From contig NC_058338.1 of assembly GCF_905475395.1 (NCBI RefSeq), forward strand, positions 91,993,435 to 92,057,434: a DNA stretch of 64,000 nt. The letters run 5' to 3'. Every line of letters starts with the position of its first letter. Position 1 is the stretch's first letter. Below, piece by piece: positions 12,678 to 29,617 of this stretch. Position numbers and translations under genes: made by a program. The notes below the pieces were generated by a model. It searched no databases. It was not told the origin of the DNA and saw only the letters and a list, made by a program, of their open reading frames with translations. The stretch comes from Chrysoperla carnea. Lineage: Eukaryota; Arthropoda; Insecta; Neuroptera; Chrysopidae.

Positions 12678-15324
12678 TTAAGAAGCAATTTCTAACATTT
12701 TATTTATATCAGTAACTTTTTCTCTACATTTTCCTAATTTTTTACCCTCATTTATCTCATATTCATCGATTTTCTCCCAATCTTTCCATTTAACAACTTG
12801 TATATTCTTCTCTTTCAGAACATTCAACGTATATTCCGAACCTGGTTTATTTTCCCCTAAACTTTTATTATTATTAAGATCATCACAAACATGATTAGCT
12901 ACAGCAAATGCATTATTCATTGTGTTTAATATAACGCCTGTAGGTCCATGGCCTAACCATCCCGTTGTATATAATCCAGGCGCTACTCGACCATCTTCAT
13001 TTTTAATACACCCTAGTTTTTCATCGAAGGGTATTGATGGATCGATATTTATCGATTTATATCCGATACTACGAATAACTAAGTCAGTTTTTAAGAATTC
13101 GACATCGTTTGTAACTACAGCTCGAGCACTGGACGATGAACTATCTCCCATTAACATTGTTTTCGCTAGTTTTACACTCGATTCAGATATATCAATCGGG
13201 GAACGATAGAAAATTGGTGAAAATATTTTTGGACATATTCGTTTGATGTCCTTTTGACTATTTAATGAATTTAACATTAATTCTGTGATTCGTTTTCGGG
13301 GTCGTTGTAATTTCGTTACAATTTCTTCAACACCTTCAAAATCAGTTTCCCTCCATAATGTAGAAACATTTGGTAGTTTTATCATTTCACGTAATTCTTT
13401 GATTGTAAATGCGGCTTGAATGGGACCTCTTCGTCCGACAATGTTTACCTCTCGTACCGGACTTGTTATTAAAGTATAAAGTGCTTTGTCTGTTATATCC
13501 GTTTCCTGAGGAGAAAAAGAAAGTAAGTAAAATTTTCGTATATTTTTAATTTTAAAATATTACTTTTAATTGATCGATGGGTGATAAAAGAATCCGAGCA
13601 ACATCAATTGCTACATTTCCTTGTCCTAAAATTGTTATTGATGGTTGTAAAGTGGGATTTAAATCTTGATCCTCTGGATTACCATTGTACCATCCAACAA
13701 ATCTTCTAGCTGAGATTACATTATCCAATTTTTCACCAGGAATCCCTAAAGTTTTGTCTTTAGCAGCCCCATACGTCTACAAGAGAAATAATAATAAACT
13801 ATAAATTGTCATGAAATAATCTAAAAATCATCCTTTAAGGGGTTATATCCAGTTGTCAGCGAAAAAAAAAAACGTTTTTTTTTGGGAAGATCATTTATTT
13901 TGTATAAATATAAAAAACGTATACATAGGACAACTCTTTAATTTTCAGACCCTGTTGTCCGATTTCGAAAATTTGATATCGTACTGCTCCTGTAGGCGAT
14001 CTCCTGGATCTTCTATAAAACTGAATTATACTATTGGCTGAAAATATTTCCATCAGGGACCTAGTGAGCGATCTCTAAATATAAACGTACAACTGGAATT
14101 CCCCTTAATAAAAGTCTCATCTATCTGGTTTTAGATTGGCTTTTAGAAAGGGTACATTCAACCATATTTAAAAAAATTAAATTGATCCCTTAAAAATTAT
14201 TCTTATAAAAAGAGATCTGCTTCAATGTGAAAATAGTGATATTCGACGGCTTTTTCTAAAAAGGGAATTCTCTCTAAATTCTCCAACATAGTTCTTTTGG
14301 TTTTATATCATATTTTAGATTTCAGCATTTTCAGATTTCATGTAAGAGCAAACTCTTACAAGGTCTTCCAAAAATAAATGTGTCCGGCGGTGAGCACCAT
14401 ATCTCTGGTTTGGATTATCCAAAATGAAAAAATCCAGAAAATTTCTTTAGTCGCGATATATGAATACAGGTATTAATCGAAGAAATAATCAAAATTTTGA
14501 TTATTGACAAAATGGCGCCTTTCAAAAAAAAAAAAATTCTTCAAAAAATTTCCAAATTCAAAGTGGTTTAAAATATCGAAATAATTTTCAGAAATCTTAT
14601 TCCTTCGATTAATACCTGGGAAAATTATCTACGAAGATTGTGTAAAAATTCGAAACCGATCGGTCTAGCTGTTTCGGAGAAATCCTACTCACCGATTTTG
14701 AAAACGCTGTTTCGAGGAAAACGCGTTTAAAGTTTCAAAAGACACTTACACTCAGTTTAAATTTTTTTTTTATGCGTTTATCTTCGTGAATATTTCTTGG
14801 ATCAACTTCAAATTTTCAGAGAATATACTTAAATATATGTACATTTCGAAAATGCAAAATTCCAACTGGATATAATTCCTTAAATTTTTTTCAAACTTTT
14901 TTTCTCAAACACCCTGTACATTTAGTAAAACTTTATATTAATTATATTAATGATCTAATTACCAATAAAACAATATTATAGGCATCTTGTAATTGCTTAA
15001 TATTTAAGTCAACTCCTAGTGAAACATTACCAAAAAAATTAAAATTCGAATGTGATGCAGTTTTATTAAATGTATTAATAACATTTTTCACTTCGGGATG
15101 ATCGGGTGCCACTCCATATCTAACAAAAAAAAATTGAGGTTATCTTTTGTTTTATTTAAGTTTAATAATCTAAATCAAAATTTCTAATACCTGACTAAAC
15201 CATAGGGCACCGGTAACTTTTCATATAAATCAACTTTCGATGTCGGTAACTTTTTTAATAAATGTTGAGCTGCGTAAAATCCTGCAGGACCACTGCCAAC
15301 TATACATATTTTGATGGAATTCAT
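12678..15324 (-). CDS. FDXR (dare): NADPH:adrenodoxin oxidoreductase (ferredoxin reductase)
   Basis: FAD flavoenzyme that passes electrons from NADPH to mitochondrial ferredoxin, serving cytochrome P450 steroid (ecdysteroid) synthesis and Fe-S cluster assembly. Coding exons, 5' to 3': 15324-15191, 15119-14963, 13776-13564, 13505-12678. All introns are GT..AG and the phases join cleanly, giving 443 residues (fly and human proteins are about 460-490). Visible motifs: FAD-binding [10 protein letters not shown] from residue 10; [15 protein letters not shown] near 40-51; NADPH-binding G-Q-G-N-V-A at about 148; [11 protein letters not shown]; and G-P-T-G-V-I near the C-terminus. The ATG at 15324 has an in-frame TGA 15 nt upstream, so the ORF starts at the FAD fold with no mitochondrial presequence. 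Either a 5' exon is missing or the start is unusual. Intron 3 hosts a 1 kb DNA element. It follows SMU1 on the same strand by 1.3 kb. Confidence 0.95.
13835..14883. mobile_element. TTAA-ended non-autonomous DNA element (long copy, FDXR intron)
   Basis: Ends are TTAAGGGGTTATATCCAGTT and AACTGGATATAATTCCTTAA, near-perfect inverted repeats of 20 nt starting and ending in TTAA. This is compatible with TTAA target duplication (as in piggyBac-type insertions) or with TTAA being part of the repeat. The 1,049 bp body carries no transposase. It sits wholly inside the FDXR intron between exons 13564-13776 and 14963-15119. Relatives are at 8961-9673 and 5195-5325. Confidence 0.75.
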
Positions 15325-16654
15325 TTTTTGTGTATCTCAAGGAATATGTCTATTTGAATTCACTTAGATTTTAGAATGGTTGAAGTTAATCATTTTTATT
15401 AAACAGTAATACCCCTTTTTTGGAAATTTCATATTTTAAGATGGTTGAACCTTAAACCGTTATGTGTACTTTTTAAGTTCCAAATCATAGGCTAGACAAA
15501 CATTAATTATATTTAAATATCTATGTTTAGTATACATATTTATTAGGTTTATATTTTAATGCAAGATGTGGTAAAAATAGAATTTTTATGTAAATTATTT
15601 CATCTTACAATAACTCATCTTTCTAGTCAAAATTTTATTTATACAAAAAAATTATTCCATATATACAGAGTGGGTCATTTTAATCTATAATGGTTACTAG
15701 CTCGTTTTGTAGTTTTTGTCCAATCAAAAATATTTAAGCAAAAGTTGTAGAATTGGATGGGGGACATCATGTTCTGACCTCAAATTGGTTCTAGTGACCT
15801 AGGGATCGATGCCAAGAGTGAATAGCTGAATGTTAATATTTTCGAAAGCAGAGATTTTTATAAATAATAACTTTTTTTCGTGAATCTTATAATTAAAAAG
15901 TTTTCTATATGTAGCCAACTTATTTAGGCATCCTGTATATATAATAGAACTATAATCTATTCTAACCAGAATAAAATATCCAGCAAAATTTATCGAAGCT
16001 CTAAAAATTATCCTTGCATTGAAACAAACTTGATACATCTTATACATTATTATTACTCTAGCTAGTTTTTTCTGCCCTATTCTTATCTTCCTTATTCCTT
16101 TATCAAATTCCATGATTCACCTCTCAATTTCAAGCTTTTCATGTCCAGGTTTGATGAAAAATATACTCGCGGTCTAAAATGTACCGCTTAGGAAAAAACA
16201 CGCTAGACAAATAATTTGAACGAAAAATATCATAAATTTAAATAATAAGTTTATTAGGCAAACATGTTAGTTTTAACAGATGCTCTCCTAATACTCTAGA
16301 CATATAATTACTATTTTTAAAACATGTTCTCCTGATATTGATTTAAGAACTTTTGATTTTTTTCACCACTTTTCTACGAAATTTATTGTTTGTTGTTAGC
16401 CATGGATACACTCTAGTTATGGATACATTCTAGCCACGGGTGACTGTAACTACGGGAGCGGAATTTCTCACGGGTCGAGCTAGTTATTATTATGAGCAAA
16501 ACTAAAAGAAATTCTGATCACTATGAAACAATGGAAACAAATAAAGACAGAATATAATTTTTAAGTTTAATTTATTGGGAATTAATAATACAAAACACAT
16601 TTATTCTTTGTTTTTTAAGTCTTAAAAAATAATAAATATACACTAAATTTAAAT
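15325..16654. repeat. FDXR-SMU1 intergenic region with an inverted-repeat element relic
   Basis: At 15660-15780 the sequence 'gagtgggtcattttaatctataatgg' and a following 'gacatcatgttctgac' match the element at 21235-21487. About 15840-15950 repeats 2637-2735. No gene is visible. The FDXR promoter should lie in the first few hundred bases but no element is recognisable. Confidence 0.5.
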
Positions 16655-20634
<3,980 letters not shown>

Positions 20635-22351
20635 TTTTAGTGAATTTTATATATACACATGAAAAGATATTTAAAAGTTTGACATTTACAAAAATTCTAG
20701 GCTTTTAAATGCAAATGTTGACAACACCAGTGATGTCTTTGTTAAACTTAGATTGCTGGATGTAACACAAACATGTGTTTCGCAACAGTATGCATTAGGC
20801 TGCCGATACCAACTGTGATGTAATCGAATGTTATTAGATTTAAATTTAATATTATTTAATTTTTTGCACATTACTCAATTGACTATATTATATAATATAT
20901 TTGCACAAAGAAAATATCGGGAGAATATCGTTTATGATAATATCTCCGTTTTCTGAAACAATGTACCATTTTTGAAAGCAAGGGGTAAAAACTTCAAAAC
21001 CCAACCAATATCTGTATAGTCGACAAACTTAGCCCAACCAATTCGTAATTACAACAAGAGTTACATATGATAATAAATTTAAAATAAATAAATGATAAAA
21101 AATCTGAAAAAAATTTTTTTTTTGATCCTGCTGTTGGATTCGAACTAAGTAATCACTAAAATAACAAAATATATAGCCACGTCCCGACACGCCTCTACTG
21201 ACAAGCTATCCGTGTTCCAAAATAAAAGACCATATATAGTTAGGTGGGTCATTTTAATCTATAATGGCTAATAGCTCCTTTTGTAATTAATCAATCAAAA
21301 AATAACTGAAACAAAAGTTTCTGAGTTTGATGGGGATCATCATGTTCTGACACCAGATTTGACCCAGGTCTCCGGTTTGCTTTAATAACCATTTTAGATT
21401 CTAAACGTTAAGAGGTAGAATAATACTTTAAATTAGAAAGTTGAAAAGGAGCTATTTCTATTATAGATTAAAATGACCCACCCTGTATAATGCTAAAATA
21501 CATGTCATAGGATATGTAAGCCTAATGCATACTGTCACGGGACACTGAATTTATGGCGCCTATCTAAGCGGAGTCTAGTCATCGGTCGTTGCGTACTTTG
21601 TATTGTGCATCAGGCTGTTTAAGTGATTGAAAACAAAAGACAGTCTGATGCATAGTATAAAGTATTCAACCAACTCGGACTATACCTCGCCAACAGGCGC
21701 CTTTTTTCCTGCCACCCTCTCCAATAAGTTCTACGTTCTTATAAACATACGTTCTTGCCTATACAGCTCTACGATATTATTAGCTCTATGACTAAAATTT
21801 TTCAAAAACTGATAATAAAACGACGCCGTTTTTAGCCAAAAATATTTTAAAATTTAATTTTGAGACTTAGATTTGATTAATCAAAAATCACGTGATCAGG
21901 TATTTTATACCAAGACTTGCCTCGGGCCGATTTATTTCTTTTTACTTTATCTTAATATAAAAACTAAGCTTACATCTAGCGAACTCTTCAATCAATTGTA
22001 ACTTTTTTTAATCTCTATCCATCATTTAATACGAATAGGTATTATGAAATTAATGGACATGATTGTTGAACATAATTTTCAAGGGCGTTAATTAAATGCA
22101 AATGCATTTAATATTGCTTGTCTCGTAATCCACGTGACTTCTATTATTGCCAATTTAGAAAATAAACTTAAATCAAATGTTAAATATAGTTTTAAAAAGT
22201 GTAGGGTAAATAAGGGATATGTAACTTCTGATAAAAATAAGAATTACTGATGTTCCTGAAAAATTATCTTAAAAAAAACAAAATTTTCTTAAAAATAAAT
22301 GTATTTTATTTAAATTAACAATCACAGTATATAAATTTTTTTGTTATTTTT
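20635..22351. other. SMU1-PSD intergenic region
   Basis: The SMU1 5' flank followed by repeat DNA. Apart from the MITE at 21235-21487 and a short segment at 21740-21790 resembling the right end of the element at 29401-29617 ('cagctctacgatatta'), nothing is recognisable. Confidence 0.45.
21235..21487. mobile_element. MITE with ends ggtgggtcattttaatctata / tatagattaaaatgacccacc
   Basis: A 250-bp element whose outer about 45 nt are inverted repeats: 'ggtgggtcattttaatctat' at 21242 and 'atagattaaaatgacccacc' ending at 21482. Related ends occur at 15665 and, more diverged, at 7636-8284. It lies between SMU1 and PSD. No coding capacity. Confidence 0.75.
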
Positions 22352-25300
22352 CTATCGTGTTCGGACATCAACTATTTTATGAGCATTTTGTAAATTGTGT
22401 GCTGTATTACAGTTCTTGTCATTAAAATTTTCCAGACTCTCACCCATACGAATCTTTGTGCCAGCTGCTATATTAAATTCGAAATCTGGAGGAGCTTCAA
22501 ATATTAATACAATTGTCGAGCCCATACGGAATTCACCGAATAGATCACCTTTTTTTAATTGAATCGGATGATTAAAATCATGATGAATTTTTTCATCTTT
22601 CTGTTTACGATTAGTTGTTAAACAATCATCGAAAAATACCCGTATTTTACCAACATTTGTTGCACCTACATGGAAACAATTTAGAAAACCAATTATTTAA
22701 TAATACATAATCAATTTTAATGTGATTCAGGGTTAAATTCATAAATGTGGTATGATTTTATATTGTCTTAAGTATAACAGATAAAATTTTAGAATTATCG
22801 TGGATAAGTTAACACGTGCTTTCATCATGTGGGATTTCAGTACAAATGAATTCAAAAAAATTGATTCAGTTTTATCATATGTATATTTTATAGGCTTTTT
22901 AGATAATTTTCTTATTAAGAACTTGTACAGGTATTCTGATGATTAAGAAAATGAGAAAATAAAAACAAAACAATATTAGACAGACAAACAATAGACACAC
23001 AGTGTCGGATTAACGCATGTCGAGGCACTTAGGCGGTGTAAAAATCAGAGGATGTTGTGTTTTTTTCAGTTTTCCTTCGTAAATGAACTTGGTAAACCCT
23101 TGTATGTGGACCTTAAAATAAAAATTTGCTTTTTCCCCTTTTTTCTTTTTATTAGTCTTCATAAATCATATTGGTTCCCCCTTGTGTGCGGCCCTTTTCA
23201 AAAAAATTTGCTTTTTCTCTTTTTGTCTCTTTTGATCTTTCCTCGGGGCCGCTATCCGATGCGGAGCCCCTAGAAAGTTGCCTAATTCACCTAATGGTTA
23301 ATCCGTCACTGTGTACATTTTATAATTTCTAAAAAATATTATTGTAGAAATTCTAAGCTGTATGTGTTAGATTGTTGGTCCAGCACATACGAATAGTTGG
23401 GAAATACTTTCCCAAATTAATTCTCGTTTTGTTGCTTTTTAGAGGATTAAAGCCTTAGTTATTTTTATTACGCAATATGAGCCAGGATACGTGGACGATC
23501 TACCCTAACATGACAACACGTGTTAAGGTACATGGGGAAGGGACGTTACATCATTATATAAATTTAATTTGGGAAAAAATAATTTTTTGGGATTCTTACA
23601 ATCGATTTCTAAAAATAAAGGAAGGTAAATTTGCAGTAGTAGCTGAAGGATATATAGGCAATTTTAATTAAACAGACGTGGAAAAACAGAAACAAAATAT
23701 TCTGGATATTTTTTTTAAATCAATTTCGAAATCTTCGAATTTTTTTTATCGTTTAAACATTAATGTATGTAATATTGTTTTCGTGGCGGGTTTTAAGTGC
23801 AGGAAATCAAGACTTTATTAAATAATAAATCAGTTCAATTTTATTGAACAAGAAAATAATATTTTAAAAAAATTATGAAAACTAACCAACAGCTGTCATC
23901 GAAAAGAAACCATGTTTCCACGTTCCCGTATACACAGCTCGTTCATTTAAAACAAATAAATCAGGTATCCATGACGCAATTCCCGGATTCACTGATAATA
24001 ATTCACCTGAGAAATGTTTTCTTTGTCCTGGTTGCCAATCAGTTGGTGAATGAAACCTGAAGATTTTTTTAAACTTATATTTAAAACAATTTTAGAATAC
24101 ATGTTGAGGAGACAAAACTTAATTTAACAATAAAATTATCCTTAAATCATGGATAAAATGTAATTATGGTAGTTTTGTCACCTGGTCGATATTTTCTAGA
24201 CTCTTATATTACCTGTGATAATCGCCAGGAGCTAAATAAATTGTACATTGGTATAATTTATTATTCTTATTATGTAAAAGATGTTTATCCGGCGTTAAAG
24301 GATTTTCATCCGAATAATAATTATTTTCGCCCAAAAATTTATTTAAATTATAATTAACTCCTTTTACCTGAAAAAGATAAATTAATATTTTATTTTGAAA
24401 ATTACTTATTAAGCACTCGATCAGCGTAACAAACAGGATGGCGATCGAATCCTCTTTATGAAATACCCTGGCTATCCTATGATTATAGGTCTGCGGCCAA
24501 GCGTGTTTTAGTGAGCCATTTCAGGTAGGCTGGAAATTTCGTAGATATTAGCCACCACCCCGTCTCCAATCGTAAGTCTCCTATTCCACATTCTCAAAGC
24601 GGGGGGCTTTGACCGAATAGAGTGCCATAAATTTAGGGTCTGTCTCAACTGATTCCAGAAAGGGTAGGAAAAACTTTAAATTATAATTCAAAAAGTTTTT
24701 TCCACCCAACTACATTGCAGACGATATGATTTTTAGACTCAATTCTTCATATGAGCAGATTTTCAGCCATCCTGAAATCATTTTTCTGATGAGACAGGCC
24801 CAACTTATTTAGCGTTGCAAACTAATTAAACCTCCCCACTACCATTGCCGACGTTCTCACATATTCGACTATATTCTTTTGGAATCAGTTCAAACTTGAG
24901 ACAGACGCTATATATTTAGCACTAGCCGTTTTGAGAACGCGGAATAAGCTTGTTAATATTTTAGAAATTTTCGCCTTTTTGAAATGGCTCACTATAACTG
25001 CACTTGGCTGCAGACCAATGTTAGCAAAAAGTCCCTGGCTGTTTTTAAAGTATAACGTAAAATTCTTCTATTCGATAAATACAGAAATCTCTTTTTGCAT
25101 CATATTCTGATAAAAAACATTCAGTAAGATAAATCGAATCCAATTTGTTGGTTAGAAGTGATGCAGAATATATTTCGCCCGAGAGAAACTCGAATATTTT
25201 TATATCATTTTTCCTGACCGATGCTAAAATGCTCTGAATTTTACGGAACATCAAAATTTCCTGACAATTCCAGGTTAATTGATTTCCACCCTGCATAATT

Positions 25301-28262
25301 TAATATCTGTCTGTTTTCGAAAAATTAGCCCACTCTGTATATTTGAAACTTATTTAAAAAATTTTTGGAATATAAACAAACTATTTATTTACAAGTATTT
25401 GCGAACTCAATAAATATGTTTTCACCAAAAATTTCAAATTTTCCTTTGTCAACAAAAATATTATTTTGTTGAATTCCATGAAAAACTTATAATAATAATA
25501 AAAAAAAATCTTTGTTTGTGTTTACTATAACTAAATCAAATATCCTGGTGGAATTTTCCACTTTAAAATCAATCATTTTAGTTACTCTATGACATCATTT
25601 CAAAGAAAGTAAAAGTGAAAGTGTGCTTTTATCAATTACTATATGCGCGCTATAAAATTGACTAATCACAATTTTACTCCCAATCAGAATAAATTTTAGA
25701 AATCATATGATTAGTCGGGGTTATTGAATTGCGCAAATAATGACTTCATAAATTTTTTAAATATCTCCCACGATTTTTCAATCATATTATGAAATTTTAT
25801 ACTAGACCGAAGATTTTCTCCAATCAGAATTAACTTTTGAGTCTGATGATGTATCTTGGGGTTAATTTGATTGCGAAAAATTGTCTATACAATTTTTTTT
25901 TAAATAACATTTTGAACTATAATTATGAAAATAATACAAAGGTTTTTTTTTTTGAAATTATGGAGGCCAGCAAAAATTTGGAAATAAATTAACGCTTGTT
26001 TGAAAAAATGGAAGATTTAAACGATTTGTGAATTTTAAATGATTGTGTTACAGCCACGTTTATTAAAAAAATTTCGGCATAAATTCAACGTAATTTTGTT
26101 TCTTCAACTAAATGCGTATCTGCGGAATTTCAAAAATTGGGAATTTTATCGTAATATGAATATATTTTTGAAATCTTTAGTCCCTGGTTTTATTTGCCAG
26201 ACTTTTCGGGTATATATTTAAAATAGGGTTGTCACCTATCCACAATTGATCGATAGACTTCCGAAATCTCCAATTGTTTCATATTCAATTCGACAATTAT
26301 GGTCTATCTCTCGGATTTTCGAAACTTTGAGATGGCATCCCTAATTAGAAAATTCTGGTAAAATAGCCTTTGATATTAAATACGAGTGACTATTCGCAAA
26401 TACACTTGTATACGGACATGACGGGGTTTTTGGTACTTAAGTTTACCCTTTAATCCACGGCTTGGCTTTTAATAGGGTCGAGTTAAGACGGATCTGTGGG
26501 TATTTTGTCCCTTACGTTCAACTAGTGATCCATGACGGGCACGTACAAATAGTCACACCATATTAAATAAACAAAATGAGAATTTTTGAAAATGGGCAAA
26601 TGTTATTTTATTAGAATAGCTTTTACTGTCGAAAATTCGGCCTCCAGTATAACTTATATACAAAGTCTCTTTTTTTAGATGACATATGCTTGAAACTCGA
26701 TAAATAAATATACTCGAGGAAAATGCTAGTTTCCTAGGCACACATCTTATACCGGCATCGAATTCAATCTAGGTTTTCAGGTTCAATTAAAACCTCACTC
26801 TGATACATAACTGACAAACATAAGATGAACGCTATAAATTAGAAAGTTGTTCTTTATAAAAACACAAGCAAATTTTATTTGTTAACATTTTTTGTAAACC
26901 GAATAGTTTACGACAGTAATTGATAGCAAAAATCTAGCTTTTTGTGCATTTGTTGATTCAATTTGAATTAAAATGGTTTTTAAAGAAAAACAAACCTTTT
27001 TTATTGGATTTATTAGAAAATTAGCCTAATTTTCACAGAAACAATTATACGAAATAACAAATTTGATACGAAAAAACAATTTTGGGTAAAACTTTTCAGC
27101 CCGTTTTTTACCTGAACTGTACGATTTACGGAAAAATGTTTCGATAAAAAAATGTTACTTTTTTATTAAGAACAACATTCTTAATTTAAAATGTTCATCT
27201 ATCAATTATCAGTTATGGAATAGAGTGAGCTTTTTAGAGTGAGCTGCGTAAGATGTGCGCTCACATACCAAACATTTTTCGCTTAAACTATTTTTGTCGT
27301 TAAAACTTTTTTTTCGAGTAATTCGTAAATTAGTAAAAGAGTTATTGAAAGAAATACCACGATACTCGAAATAAAATTTGTATTTCGAGTATCATGGTAT
27401 TTATTTCAATAACTATGTCTCAACTCGAAGCTAACAAAAGTTCATCCTTGTAGTAAAATTTATTTCCAACCTTTTTAAGATTAACCTTTTATTATCAAAA
27501 AGTCTAACTTTGTGAATCGTACTTTCGCTAAAATTAAGGAAACCAAAAAGCCGCGGATATAATCTAGTGAACTAACCTGTTCAACAACACCATTTTCAGC
27601 CAAACTACAATTTAAAACAACACCATCACATGGTGATACTAAGGAACTATTTTGATCAATTTGACGTGCATCTTCTTTCAATTCACGACAAAAGAAATCC
27701 GATAACGTTGAATACGCTCTTAAATCCGTTGTTTTCGCTTCCATTAAATTTACACCAAACGTTGAAGCATAAAAACCATATAACCATGGTCGTAATACAT
27801 ACGGTAATTCAATATCTAGAAACAAAATTCATCATTTAAAAAAATCTACCACAATTTTTTTGTGCAAATCTCGTAAAATATTTTACCTGCAATCCAACCC
27901 CACCATCGACTCATCGCCCGTAACGGTAACGCACAATAACATCGTACTTCGAATTGTGTAGCACATTGATTTTGTCGAGTTGTTCGCCAATAATTGTAGC
28001 CATAAAATCCAGTTCCAATCGGTATTGTTATGTAAAATACTTTACGATATTTGATACCTATAAACAACGCCCAAGATTAAGATTTAATGTTTTCGAAAGA
28101 TTTTTCGAGAATAATTCATGTACCTTTTGGTGTAATAATACTTTTATTGTGTAATGTTGTTCTAAAACGAACATTTTCTATTTGAAAACGGCCTTTAAAA
28201 ATATATTTGACAGTCGTTTGTAACCTGTGAAACATATAGGTTATTAAATTAACAAAGAACAT
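22352..28262 (-). CDS. PISD: Phosphatidylserine decarboxylase, mitochondrial
   Basis: Converts phosphatidylserine to phosphatidylethanolamine at the mitochondrial inner membrane. Exons: 28262-28124, 28057-27887, 27815-27577, 24367-24213, 24056-23887, 22665-22352, all GT..AG and in phase, giving 395 residues (human about 409). Residues 1-45 are basic and hydroxylated, fitting a presequence. A hydrophobic stretch [15 protein letters not shown] follows. Family blocks are [36 protein letters not shown] and G-A-T-N-V-G. The autocatalytic site that makes the pyruvoyl group reads M-G-S-T (codons at 22514-22525), the usual L-G-S-T with the Gly-Ser cleavage pair kept. The ATG at 28262 was chosen because the frame is open from it; a second ATG at 28235 is equally possible. 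The 3.2 kb third intron is full of repeats. Confidence 0.95.
22666..23886. other. PSD intron 5 (1.2 kb)
   Basis: Intron between the last two PSD exons. AT-rich with degraded repeat sequence around 23000-23320 ('cagtgtcggattaacgc' near the left, 'ggttaatccgtcactgtgta' near 23300, an inverted-repeat pair typical of hAT ends). No gene inside. Confidence 0.5.
23000..23318. mobile_element. hAT-like MITE in PSD intron 5
   Basis: The left end 'acagtgtcggattaacgcatg' (about 23000) and right end 'atggttaatccgtcactgtg' (about 23296-23315) are imperfect inverted repeats in the CAGTG..GGATTAA style of hAT elements. The interior contains a diverged duplicated motif ('ctttttcccct..tttct' and 'ctttttctctttttgtct'). 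No transposase is visible. Confidence 0.6.
26650..27260. repeat. Dispersed repeat, copy 1 (second at 60480-61090)
   Basis: Shares long collinear blocks with 60480-61090, including 'ttttcaggttcaattaaaac', 'ctcactctga' and 'aaattagaaagttgttcttt', in the same orientation. About 600 bp, no ORF conserved between the copies. Likely a non-autonomous transposon; ends not certain. Confidence 0.7.
27345..27412. repeat. Short hairpin in PSD intron 3
   Basis: Two arms of about 23 nt around 'gatactcgaaataaaatttgtatttcgagtatc' form a near-perfect stem with a very short loop. It lies 165 nt downstream, on the transcribed strand, of the 5' splice site at 27576. Confidence 0.6.
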
Positions 28263-29400
28263 TCTTTGAACTACCACAGCCTTTGTTCCGAATTCAATTG
28301 AAATGATGAGTTTTATTTGTATTTGTAAAGTTTATTTTTTTTTTGTTTCAAAAGCTAACTTACAGCTGCTGTGTATTTCTTGATAATAATATATGATGAC
28401 CCTCCATTTTTCTCTTCGTATCTCATTTAATAATTTTATATTACGTATGCAGTACTATGATGAATGCTTTAAAACCTTTTATTATTATTTTATCAATCAA
28501 CGACATATTTTCTTATCACTAAGCGATATTCAACCGTAATGACATTTGTATTAAAGTTTAATTTTATTGTTAACATTTTTAATCAAGCTAATTAATTTTT
28601 AATTTTTTATTACTTTATATACATTCTTCCTCTTATTTAATATCAATTGTTCATTTCATTTTTATGATGTTCTAATATAGTTTGTTAATGGCATTGAAAA
28701 ATTGTTTTTGAAATAAAATTCTCTGGCAAATTATCAATTTTCTAACGATTGGATTTGGAACTACAAGATTTTAAATTTAGAGTGATCATAGAAAAGAAAG
28801 GGTTTTTATCAACCTTATTTTTTAAACCCTTTTTGTTTTATCTTTTTTTTTTATAAGGTCATTGAACTCTGGACCTGTCGTAATAAAATCTGTGTGGGTC
28901 AAATAATCTGCATCCATTTTTTATTATGTGGGTTAATGACATTGCATTTCTTAAAAATATATAATTTTTGTTACTGATGTCAACAGTCACGAAAATTTTA
29001 TGATCTGGCTCATTGATCTCTATATAATTGGACTTGCGACTCCAAGATGTACCATAGAAGGCACTGTAATGGCGGTTGAGATGACAAAAAAAGGGAATTT
29101 CTTCTAAGAACTAGAGTTGTGATTGATATAAAAATCTTGTGTACACCAGTCTCAATGAGTCACACTCATTATAGAAGCCGTTTAGAAACCAGATGTTAAT
29201 GTATGCTATTTCTGGGTGCAGTTATTTTTTTTCTAAAAACGAATTAAGTAATTAGAATTTAATTAGAATTATTTAATTTTTATTGACCTTGAGAGTGACA
29301 CCAGGATTGATACAGTCAATAAAGTTAGTTGTCATGTAATATTAAAAGAAAAAGAATCTGATGGTGCATTTTGGACACGGGTCCAACACCATAGAGATCA

Positions 29401-29617
29401 TACCATAGAGCTGCAAAGTTGCCGTCAAACGGTAGATGGCGGTAGAGAAAGAACAAATAAAGCAGGTGCTTATAGATGTATATAGAGACGAAGTACGCGC
29501 GTATAGCTGTCTTCGTCCCTCATATACGCCTACGTCATTCTGTTTCTTTCTAACTCTCTCCCTTGTTCAAGAATTCAAAATTATTATGTTTCCTATGTCT
29601 GTACAGCTCTATGGTAT
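29401..29617. mobile_element. Small MITE, ends taccatagagctg / cagctctatggta
   Basis: A 217-bp segment bounded by the 13-nt inverted repeat TACCATAGAGCTG. Not coding. It lies in the 5' flank of PSD. Confidence 0.6.

Larger units (their letters stand above)
24368..27576. other. PSD intron 3 (3.2 kb), repeat-filled
   Basis: Contains a copy of the dispersed repeat shared with 60480-61090 (here about 26650-27260). An inverted pair at about 27345-27410 ('gaaataccacgatactcgaaata' against 'tatttcgagtatcatggtatttatttc') forms a strong hairpin. No coding sequence recognised. Confidence 0.55.

Noticed and set aside
12922-13209. Open frame on the + strand across the FDXR last exon
   Set aside because: It is antisense to clear FDXR coding sequence and has no domain of its own.
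27345-27412. MicroRNA precursor at the PSD intron hairpin
   Set aside because: The stem is about 23 bp with almost no loop, unlike an animal pre-miRNA; it is more likely a repeat remnant.
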